From Alteromonadaceae bacterium (GTDB taxonomy: Bacteria; Pseudomonadota; Gammaproteobacteria; Enterobacterales; Alteromonadaceae): a stretch of DNA of 64,000 bases. The notes under the pieces are model-generated. The model was not told the origin of the DNA, did no database searches, and was given only the letters and a program-made list of their open reading frames with translations. This document shows positions 57,525 to 64,000 of the stretch, one piece after another. Location of the stretch: NCBI GenBank assembly GCA_014872785.1, contig WKFJ01000020.1, positions 23,532 through 87,531 of the forward strand. The letters run 5' to 3'. Position numbers and translations under genes: made by a program. How positions within the stretch are numbered: position 1 is the stretch's first letter; every line of letters begins with the position of its first letter.

Positions 57525-58475
57525 CTACGCGCCGGGTTTGACGAAGAGCATGGCATCTGTACCTTTGGTGCGCCACATAGGAACCGTGACATTAGTGCTC
57601 ACTTTACCGACCCGGCCTGCGTAGTAATACTCAGGAGGCAAGTAGAAGTATAATGAATCACTTGAGATTATTTTTTCAGCTAGTTCTGGAACGACATGCT
57701 CACTACTTATCTTGGCCCTGACCATCGCATAGGTTCTGCCTTGCGTGAGCCAAGGTAGGTTGACAGCTGTCACTGTGTGCAGAATGGTCGTGTCAGCAAT
57801 CGCCATACCACACCCGCCTTTGAAGTACTTTGCAAGACCAGCCTTTGCTTTATCCAGTTGCTCTTGATAATGAGGCTGAGAAAGCACTTTTTCGTTCCAA
57901 GCATCACAACTGGTCGATTGCGCACCATACCCCATTGTTATCTCACTACCGTGCCAGTTTTGAATGTCACCAATTGGCATGTAAGTGTCTTTTTGCTCAC
58001 GAATGGAATACATAAAATCGGTATTCTCGCCCTCTACATACGAATCGAGCAGTGTTTTCATTTCACCAATAAACGCCTTTTTCACATAGCGGTTTGCATC
58101 AACATTGTCTGGCAAATCAGTCACATCAATCAAACCAACAACCCATTGTCTGCTTGATTTTTTCGCAGGCTCTAAAAATCCCGTGAAAAAGTAGGTTAGC
58201 CCTGCGGTTGCTAAACTGCCCGACGAGCGTAGAAAAGCATCAACAGTGACCAGTGCGCGATTAACTTCTTGGTGTGCTGATATCGAATCTTTAGGCACGT
58301 CCGCGTCATACACATCGTATATTTCAGCCGCTACCGCAAGATTCTTAGCATAGGAGCTATTCTTGTTGTATTGACGGTCAAACTGAGACAACGAAGAACT
58401 CGTGATGGGCTGTTTTGGGGTTGAACCACATGCTGCTAATGTTATCGAAATTAGTATTAGTAATGCGCGAAACAT
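57525..58475 (-). CDS. Lipoprotein of unknown function
   Basis: 316 aa. The leader MFRALLILISITLAAC ends in a classical lipobox (LAAC), so it should be a lipid-anchored envelope protein. The mature part is soluble, with a hydrophobic patch (SLATAGLTYFFTGFLEPA) around residue 90. It has a cargo-class promoter and follows the PilZ operon. Function unknown. Confidence 0.7.
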   Translation of the reverse strand: MFRALLILISITLAACGSTPKQPITSSSLSQFDRQYNKNSSYAKNLAVAAEIYDVYDADVPKDSISAHQEVNRALVTVDAFLRSSGSLATAGLTYFFTGFLEPAKKSSRQWVVGLIDVTDLPDNVDANRYVKKAFIGEMKTLLDSYVEGENTDFMYSIREQKDTYMPIGDIQNWHGSEITMGYGAQSTSCDAWNEKVLSQPHYQEQLDKAKAGLAKYFKGGCGMAIADTTILHTVTAVNLPWLTQGRTYAMVRAKISSEHVVPELAEKIISSDSLYFYLPPEYYYAGRVGKVSTNVTVPMWRTKGTDAMLFVKPGA

Positions 58476-58514
58476 AAATCCTGCTTCCTGTGTTGATTGC
58501 TTTTAACTAAGTCC

Positions 58515-58551
58515 AGTCTAACGAAAAAAAATCTTGCCGCTACTGTATGCT
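58515..58551 (-). promoter_or_regulatory. Cargo-class promoter for the 57525 lipoprotein gene
   Basis: Box AGCATACAGTAGCG (58538-58551), 17-nt spacer, -10 TAGACT (58515-58520). The box covers the stop region of the PilZ gene. Confidence 0.72.
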
Positions 58552-60838
58552 AACTGGCTTTTGCCAATAACTTGGCGGGCAAATCGTTGTCGTAGCCGAA
58601 TAACCCCGCTTTTAACAACGCCATGTGCAGTATTGAAAAATCGGTAAAGTACAAGACGTGGGTATATTGGAGTAGCTTCCTTGCTTGACTGGCGGCATCA
58701 CGGTCGATGATTTTAAGCAGCTCAGTGCGTCGCTGGATCAAATCAGCTGATAATGGACGTGCTTTATACGACTCTATGGCGCCAACATATAACGTGCTGC
58801 CTCCGTCAGCGATGTTCTGTGATAAACAATGACGGAACTGGGTGTCAGAGAATTCTTCTACTCGTACGGGGAAGCGTTTGCCCTCGTGCGTACTCGACAA
58901 GACACTGTCGGTGTAACGTGAGGAACGCAACCACTGGTTCATTTTCACTCGGATCTCATCAGGGCTTGTAACCTGAAGGGCGTTTGTGAGATACAAACTA
59001 GCGTCATCTTGAACTGGCGTCTCGCACCACTGCTTAAACTGACTGTTTTGATAAACCGCGCACAAAGGTTTTTGGCGATTCTTATCACACAATATTGCTT
59101 CCGTGGGAAAGTGCTGAGTAGCCAGATCCCAATACAGTTTGGATACCTGCTCATATTTACGTTCTGAATCGTAATTCAATAAAACGTTAATGTTGCGATC
59201 AAAAATGTGTGTTAAATGGTCCGCCTGTTTTTGGCACTTAGCGCACAGACGAAATCGAAGGTCTTTCTGATTAGTCGAAGCACCAACTAATTCATAGTGC
59301 GCTTTGAGATGCAGGTCAGGGATGTGGATTTTAACAGGCTCACTTGGCAAATGTTTAACCGGTTTGTCAAACTCAATTCTCAATCCGTGAACGCTAATAT
59401 CACGTAAAGTTCCATGACGCTGTGTAAATAAGCTTGTTTGCCAGATGGCGTCTCTATGCAATTCAAATCGTGGTTCGGCTCTCCTGCTATCTAAAAAATG
59501 GATAACAGTAACGGCGGCAGTGTAAGGGTTATCTACAAATCGCTTGGGCACATTCGCTTCTACCCTACCAAACGCTTGCGCGGGCAATACTTGCTGAGTG
59601 ACTCTTTGCGCATAAATGACAGCGTTTGATTTTTGAATATCCATACTGGCATTTTTATCAACGGGCTGCGCATCTATTAAGCGCTTTCGCACTTGTCGCT
59701 CAATTTTTCTTAAGCGATAGTGCCACACCTCAAGGGAGTTGTTTGCTCGCCCATCAGTGACAATTTTCGCTAGCAAATCTGTATCCAATGCTTGCTGCAA
59801 CGTACAAGCAATCGAGACTTCACCAGTGACGGCTTTTACACGGGCCCTTAGCACAAAACATTCTTGGTGAGCTTTTAGTGTTTTAGTAAGCGCCGTGAGT
59901 ATTTGTCCGCCTGGGAGATAGGGGGGACCCTCCAGCCTCGAAGGAATAATGGCAGTTGGGATAAATCTACCTTTATTTGCTTCACAAAATACAGCTGAAA
60001 ATGGACTGTTGTGAAATATCAAATCACGCTCTATCCGCTGTTCTACTCTTTGTAACTCTTGCTCTTTAGAAAGCGGTAGTGTTTTCACCGATGCCAATAG
60101 ATAATCTTTTAGTACTTCACGACGCACCTCGGAAACCCCATCGGTCACATTGAATCGTAGGTAGCAACCTTTTTTTGGAGCCAATTCCATACTTTCAAAG
60201 ATATAAGTGAGTTTTGCGTGCTGGATCTTCTCACAAATAAATTCAGGGAAATGGAATTCGACTCTGGCGCCAGGGTGAAGCGCTACACGTTCTTCACAGT
60301 GCACTGTCAGCGTCTTAAATCCAAGCGCGATGACCGTTAGCGGCTTGCCATTAGCAAGTTCGAGACCCTTTATCTTAAATTTAGGACAAACCTCGACATT
60401 CGTACCAAAACTTATGTCATCGTAAGTGCGTTTGGCCACTTCTAATAATTCATCAGTTTGGCGACGCCGCTCTATCTTCAGTTGCGCTTGATAGCGGGTC
60501 TCTGACATCAAACTTTCATAGAACCCGCGAGTGTAATTGTCGTTATAGAGCCCTTTTTGTTCGTAAAATATTTGGAGGCCAATTTTATCCAACTGCATTG
60601 TCATGTTTGCAAAAGGAACCTTACGCAGAGGAAATCGGGCAAACGCTTCATTGTTCGCCGGTTGGTCACAAGGCTTTGTTCGTCTAATGACTTCTTGCGC
60701 CATCAACTTTCGAATGTCTGGACTGAATTTACCAGATAGACGTTTCAAGCCATCAGCAAGCTTATTGTGCAGTGCAAAAGGGACCAGGGCGTTGATCACC
60801 GTTGTATACTTTTCTAAATTGATGACCGGTGAGCTCAT
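58550..60838 (-). CDS. Large PilZ-domain protein
   Basis: 762 aa. The C-terminal half has a PilZ domain near residues 450-530 with AEPRFELHR (the RxxxR c-di-GMP loop) and RDISVHGLRIEF (the DxSxxG block). A second, weaker PilZ-like barrel may lie near 140-240 (VALHPGARVEFHFPEF). Large PilZ proteins of this layout occur in Vibrio- and Shewanella-type bacteria. It would sense c-di-GMP and could link plasmid or host behaviour to biofilm state. It starts 3 nt after the 60842 stop, in a three-gene operon. Confidence 0.75.
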   Translation of the reverse strand: MSSPVINLEKYTTVINALVPFALHNKLADGLKRLSGKFSPDIRKLMAQEVIRRTKPCDQPANNEAFARFPLRKVPFANMTMQLDKIGLQIFYEQKGLYNDNYTRGFYESLMSETRYQAQLKIERRRQTDELLEVAKRTYDDISFGTNVEVCPKFKIKGLELANGKPLTVIALGFKTLTVHCEERVALHPGARVEFHFPEFICEKIQHAKLTYIFESMELAPKKGCYLRFNVTDGVSEVRREVLKDYLLASVKTLPLSKEQELQRVEQRIERDLIFHNSPFSAVFCEANKGRFIPTAIIPSRLEGPPYLPGGQILTALTKTLKAHQECFVLRARVKAVTGEVSIACTLQQALDTDLLAKIVTDGRANNSLEVWHYRLRKIERQVRKRLIDAQPVDKNASMDIQKSNAVIYAQRVTQQVLPAQAFGRVEANVPKRFVDNPYTAAVTVIHFLDSRRAEPRFELHRDAIWQTSLFTQRHGTLRDISVHGLRIEFDKPVKHLPSEPVKIHIPDLHLKAHYELVGASTNQKDLRFRLCAKCQKQADHLTHIFDRNINVLLNYDSERKYEQVSKLYWDLATQHFPTEAILCDKNRQKPLCAVYQNSQFKQWCETPVQDDASLYLTNALQVTSPDEIRVKMNQWLRSSRYTDSVLSSTHEGKRFPVRVEEFSDTQFRHCLSQNIADGGSTLYVGAIESYKARPLSADLIQRRTELLKIIDRDAASQARKLLQYTHVLYFTDFSILHMALLKAGLFGYDNDLPAKLLAKAS

Positions 60839-60841
60839 TCC

Positions 60842-61243
60842 CTACCCCGCAAGCCGTCTACGTGGAAGCGTATTGATAGTAGCCAGGCCTCTTGAGAGTA
60901 CTTTCATCTTCATGACCACTGCATCGAGCGGGTCGGCACGATTAATATGGTTTGGTATCAATGTGCTTTTACCAAAAACCGGAGCTTCAATTCCATTGCA
61001 AGTAACATGGTTGTATGCCTCGTCAATGGTATTGGCAAAGCAGATCCCCAAATGGTGTTTAGCATCAAAATAACAAGAAAAAACGAAACTATGCATCGCC
61101 GCCGACTGTTCCCAGTGGCGAAGTAATTGAGTAGATAATCGCGTAATTTGGTCATCGCGGGAGTTCTGAAAACCCTGCGTATTATTCGCTGCGTCAGTTT
61201 CGTCAACGAAAAGCGAGTCAAATAAACAATTACTGATGCACAT
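60842..61243 (-). CDS. Protein of unknown function in the PilZ operon
   Basis: 133 aa with a FVFSCYFDAKHHLGICFANT core and a basic C-terminus (LSRGLATINTLPRRRLAG). GAGATAAAC precedes ATG 61243. It lies 2 nt after the 61246 gene and 3 nt before the PilZ gene. Not recognised. Confidence 0.6.
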   Translation of the reverse strand: MCISNCLFDSLFVDETDAANNTQGFQNSRDDQITRLSTQLLRHWEQSAAMHSFVFSCYFDAKHHLGICFANTIDEAYNHVTCNGIEAPVFGKSTLIPNHINRADPLDAVVMKMKVLSRGLATINTLPRRRLAG

Positions 61244-61245
61244 GT

Positions 61246-61404
61246 TTATCTCAATCTAGCAACGTTTAAGCCTGGCGATGATGCCAATACGTGAAAAAAC
61301 ATTAAGCTTGCCAAAAACACGACGGCCGTAGGCATCCCGCTTTCAGACAATTCAAACGCGACAGTTGTTGCACCGGCGGCAAGTATTGGGATTAAAGAGT
61401 TCAT
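61246..61404 (-). CDS. 52-aa membrane protein heading the PilZ operon
   Basis: ATG 61404 with AAAGGAG upstream, to TAA 61246. MNSLIPILAAGATTVAFELS then MPTAVVFLASLMFFHVLASS gives two hydrophobic helices. Tight spacing (2 nt) with the 60842 gene supports it. Function unknown. Confidence 0.6.
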   Translation of the reverse strand: MNSLIPILAAGATTVAFELSESGMPTAVVFLASLMFFHVLASSPGLNVARLR

Positions 61405-61577
61405 TGCATTAGTCTCCTTTGATTAAGTTAGTCAAAATTAAACCATGAGGATTCACAGAGGTGGTCGGCTAGATTGGGGTAAATACAGTGGTCTAGGGGA
61501 GGAATTTCGTAAAAAAACAGCTTTGCCAAATGAGTACGGTTTCGCAGTATTTGGCGGTAAAAAGCGCAGAAGTACCA

Positions 61578-61605
61578 TTGCATCGCGGATCGGTCGTGCT
61601 ACGAT
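61578..61605 (+). promoter_or_regulatory. Sigma70-like promoter of the HU gene
   Basis: TTGCAT (61578-61583), 16-nt spacer, TACGAT (61600-61605). Confidence 0.55.
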
Positions 61606-61658
61606 ACATATGTCAGTAAGACAGCAGCTATAACCTAAAACAATGAGTATTAATCCAA

Positions 61659-61928
61659 GTGAATAAATCAGAATTAATTCGTGCGATTTCAGAAAAAACA
61701 GACATGTCATTAGCAGACAGTGGCCGAGCCGTTGATGCTTTTTGGGAAGTCGTAGGCGAAACCCTCAAAAAAGATGAATCGGTTACATTAGTCGGTATTG
61801 GCACATTCTCAGCCAAGACGCGAGCCGCTAGAGATGGACGCAATCCGCAAACTGGAGAAGTCATTAAAATCGCTGAGAAACGAACGGTCGGTTTCAAAGC
61901 AGGTAAATTGCTTAACGAGAGTATTTGA
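61659..61928 (+). CDS. HU/IHF-family DNA-binding protein (GTG start)
   Basis: 89 aa, the normal HU length. MNKSELIRAISEKTDMSLAD opening, GIGTFSAKTRAARDGRNPQTGE arm region and FKAGKLLNESI end all match HU. It bends and compacts DNA; on a plasmid it can assist replication initiation or act as a stealth nucleoid protein. It starts with GTG 61659 and lies 0.4 kb from the rep gene. Confidence 0.92.
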   Translation: MNKSELIRAISEKTDMSLADSGRAVDAFWEVVGETLKKDESVTLVGIGTFSAKTRAARDGRNPQTGEVIKIAEKRTVGFKAGKLLNESI

Positions 61929-61942
61929 GGCACACTATCATC

Positions 61943-61985
61943 CTTAAGAGCAATCTGTTAAAAAGGCTTTGCTCTTAAGCTTTTC
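61943..61985 (+). terminator. Terminator of the HU gene
   Basis: Perfect 11-bp inverted repeat CTTAAGAGCAA / TTGCTCTTAAG (61943-61953 and 61969-61979) followed by CTTTTCT. Confidence 0.75.
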
Positions 61986-62315
61986 TCCTTACACACTTTG
62001 TATCAGTGCTTGAGCTTATTACCCCGTTCGAGCTAGTGTCTTACTCCTTCTGCAAGTTACCGCAAAATTAGTTTCATTCAGAGCACCAATGCTTGATTAT
62101 GCGTTATCAATAGACAAGAGACATTGGTGCGAGGTTTACACGGGTTATGCTTTGGGTAGCCCTTGCCCATAACAACGTTTAATTTGCATCGATGAAGGTT
62201 AAGGATTACATCCATAAATTAAACGTGAAATATGATTTAAGAAGCCCTGCAGCCCCCATTCTTCCATTTCACATGTAGGTTTCATTTTAAATTTTCAGCG
62301 TTGGAATGGATCTAA
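61986..62315. other. Gene-free region with long inverted repeats
   Basis: No convincing gene. GCACCAATG ... CATTGGTGC (about 62087-62130) and CGTTTAATTT ... AAATTAAACG (about 62177-62226, enclosing GGATTACATCC) are two separated stem-loops. The second lies on the 3-prime side of rep and could be a structured RNA or a replication-related site. Confidence 0.45.
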
Positions 62316-63701
62316 TCATAGCGAGCTGGGGATTTTCTTGGCCACCATTTTGGCTTCCTCCAGTAGCGTATCTGTGGGTAGCCGTTGAATTTGGAAGCCG
62401 GTTTCAACTGTGTAGGTGATGGAAATACCATAGATATCGCTCATACATTCGTTCACGACCTTATTATCAGATTCAAATGCAAACGCTAATTCATCATCCC
62501 CAATCATCGTCGCATGTTTCTTGAGTAGCTTAGACATACTTTGCTTAAAATCGCGCATTGCCATTCTAGGTGCGACCTTGTCTTTAAGGCTTTGCCAATT
62601 ATAAGATTGGATAGAGCCAGGGCTTTGAGTAACACTGAATAATAGGAAAGCAAACTTAAGTGAATTTACTTCACTCATGATCCGTTGATCCGCCCTATTG
62701 AACAACTTGAGGTTGTTACAAAGCGCTTGGTACATCTTTGTTACTGTCGTCTGGTCAAGCTCCAACCTGTAAACAACTCGGTCATCCTTTGATTTCATAT
62801 ATTCACGAACTTTGAAATGGCTAACCTTAAGTTTATATTTATCGAGCCCAAGCTGCTCCATGATATGAGCCGGAGCACTATCAATGTAGAAATCGGTATC
62901 GTCGAGCCTTTCCATCGCAATACTCATATTTTCCCGCTCGCCTGAACCGCTGCCATGCCCCATCACTTTTAGGACGTCTATCTCCATAATGTGGAATGAT
63001 GAACTGAGGATATACGCCTTTTCAAGTTCGCCAGCCTGCGCCTTCGCGATCCTCATCTCCATCTCTTGTTCACACAACCTAAGGATAGCTAGGTAGTAAC
63101 GTAAATCCTTGACCAAGGCTACCCTTTTACCTTTGGGAGCAATTGCAGAGACGCGGATAGGCTCACCATCGATAAATATCATCCCTTCGATTTTGTCACT
63201 GTGTTTCTTGTGGTTATATTCCAGAACACAGAACAGGTAACCGCAAATGAGATCATCAGCTAAACCGTACTTACTCAGTTCCTTATGCCTGTCGATTAGG
63301 TCGAAATAACTCTTTGAGAAAACAAGTTTGCCCTGCCCTTTTTGAGAATATTGCAAAGACTTCTTGTCGTACTCTTCATTAAAAACAAAAAGAGCAGATC
63401 GCCTTATCTTTACTGGGTGGGTACGACAGGCTTCTTCTCTAAATATGTTCTTCTCAACCAGTTTTTTTAGTGCTTGCCTGACAGTTTCGTCCCGTCTTCC
63501 GAGGAACCTTCCGACTTGTTCTGCAGAACAATACCTCTCACCTTTTTCATCAATCACTGATTGAATGCCAAATAAGACCGCTTTTTCAGATCGAGAGATA
63601 ATCATAGACTCTGAGACTGCAACGACGTCTTTTAGTGTTGCCGATCCTAAAGAAATCAGAGGGGGCTTAAGGTTTGTGTGACTGAGGTCTATTAACGCCA
63701 T
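62316..63701 (-). CDS. Winged-helix plasmid replication initiator
   Basis: 461 aa. An N-terminal winged-helix block (SAEQVGRFLGRRDETVRQALKKLVEKNIF, about residues 60-90) is followed by a long basic alpha/beta region with a second possible winged domain near 300-400 (AMRDFKQSMSKLLKKHA). The architecture and the position beside five or more 36-bp iterons indicate a Rep protein that binds the iterons and opens the origin. It reads away from the iterons. The ribosome site (GGATAATAATAC) is weak, as is common for Rep. Confidence 0.72.
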   Translation of the reverse strand: MALIDLSHTNLKPPLISLGSATLKDVVAVSESMIISRSEKAVLFGIQSVIDEKGERYCSAEQVGRFLGRRDETVRQALKKLVEKNIFREEACRTHPVKIRRSALFVFNEEYDKKSLQYSQKGQGKLVFSKSYFDLIDRHKELSKYGLADDLICGYLFCVLEYNHKKHSDKIEGMIFIDGEPIRVSAIAPKGKRVALVKDLRYYLAILRLCEQEMEMRIAKAQAGELEKAYILSSSFHIMEIDVLKVMGHGSGSGERENMSIAMERLDDTDFYIDSAPAHIMEQLGLDKYKLKVSHFKVREYMKSKDDRVVYRLELDQTTVTKMYQALCNNLKLFNRADQRIMSEVNSLKFAFLLFSVTQSPGSIQSYNWQSLKDKVAPRMAMRDFKQSMSKLLKKHATMIGDDELAFAFESDNKVVNECMSDIYGISITYTVETGFQIQRLPTDTLLEEAKMVAKKIPSSL

Positions 63702-63732
63702 TATTAGTATTATTATCCGTGGAACTGAGTTG

Positions 63733-63760
63733 AGAATACGCTGTTCTTTCCAAATAGCAA
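63733..63760 (-). promoter_or_regulatory. rep promoter
   Basis: Minus-strand TTGCTA (63755-63760), 16-nt spacer, TATTCT (63733-63738), between the iterons and the rep start. Rep bound to iterons could repress it. Confidence 0.55.
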
Positions 63761-63820
63761 GACACTATCCTGAAATATAAAACGACTTCAAAATTCAGCA
63801 ACCATTAATGCAAGGTGGAC

Positions 63821-64000
63821 ATTCCCCGGCGGGGAAAATACCAAACACAGCTACAAATTCCCCGGCGGGGAAAATACCAAACACAGCTACAAATTCCCCG
63901 GCGGGGAAAATACCAAACACAGCTACAAATTCCCCGGCGGGGAAAATATCAAACACAGCTACAAATTCCCCGGCGGGGAAAATATCAAACACAGCTACAA
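63821..64000. repeat. 36-bp iteron array, candidate origin of replication
   Basis: Five complete 36-bp direct repeats in perfect tandem (starts at 63821, 63857, 63893, 63929 and 63965), running off the window edge. Each has the palindrome TTCCCCGG-C-GGGGAA and a constant AT-richer part (CAAACACAGCTACAA). Units 1-3 and 4-5 differ only at one C/T position. Array and neighbouring Rep gene together define a likely oriV. Confidence 0.85.

Noticed and set aside
62222..62308. Minus-strand 28-codon frame (MKPTCEMEEWGLQGFLNHIS...)
   Set aside because: Too short and without a ribosome site; it also covers part of an inverted repeat. Kept only as part of the gene-free region.
63821..64000. CRISPR-like array of regular 36-bp units
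   Set aside because: The whole 36-bp unit is repeated; there are no variable spacers and no cas genes. An iteron array next to rep explains it.

Overview
The window looks like part of a large conjugative plasmid (or plasmid-like element) of a marine-type gammaproteobacterium (Vibrio / Shewanella / Alteromonas-like; this host guess is inference from protein style and moderate GC). The evidence for a plasmid is an F-type type IV secretion block at the left end, a winged-helix replication initiator next to an array of 36-bp iterons at the right end, a KfrA-like protein, a plasmid-type SSB, an HU-family protein and a HipBA toxin-antitoxin pair. There are no rRNA or tRNA genes and no chromosomal housekeeping genes.

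Layout. 1-6.0 kb (+ strand): tail of a conjugation operon with an S49 peptidase, a TraA-like pilin, TraL, TraE, TraK, TraB and a TrbI-like protein, closed by a strong terminator. 6.1-24.9 kb (- strand): a dense cargo of small genes of unknown function in short transcription units, plus HipBA, a split YopX-family gene, a DUF4314-type protein and three XRE-type regulators with membrane segments. 25-36.6 kb: a small + strand HTH operon, a duplicated excisionase-like protein, AT-richer small genes and lipoproteins, a PcfJ-like protein and a repeat-module protein. 37.4-46.2 kb (- strand): a locus with a TGT/DpdA-like enzyme, a very large DndC-like PP-loop/iron-sulfur protein and a DndB-like protein, i.e. 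parts of DNA base- and backbone-modification systems side by side. 46.4-54.3 kb: KfrA-like protein, a MITE-like element, a second repeat-module protein, an adenine-methyltransferase/SNF2-helicase fusion and a 2OG-oxygenase-like protein. 54.5-64 kb: a secreted beta-sandwich-like protein, SSB with a heptad Q/P tail, a lipoprotein, a large PilZ protein operon, HU, the replication initiator and iterons.

The most striking observation is regulatory. At least 26 minus-strand transcription units, scattered from 6.7 to 58.6 kb and otherwise unrelated, share one promoter design: a 14-bp box ACCAT-N2-AGTCGCG in place of a normal -35, then almost always exactly 17 nt, then a TAnnnT-like -10. Several intergenic copies carry a second palindrome, TTGTC-N7-GACAA, about 25 bp further upstream. 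The conjugation operon, kfrA, hipBA, HU and rep do not show the box and several have ordinary sigma70-like promoters. This suggests that the accessory cargo forms one regulon under a dedicated activator or sigma-appropriation factor, and the modification-like locus, the methyltransferase-helicase and SSB belong to it. All functional names rest on motifs read by eye; no database search was possible.
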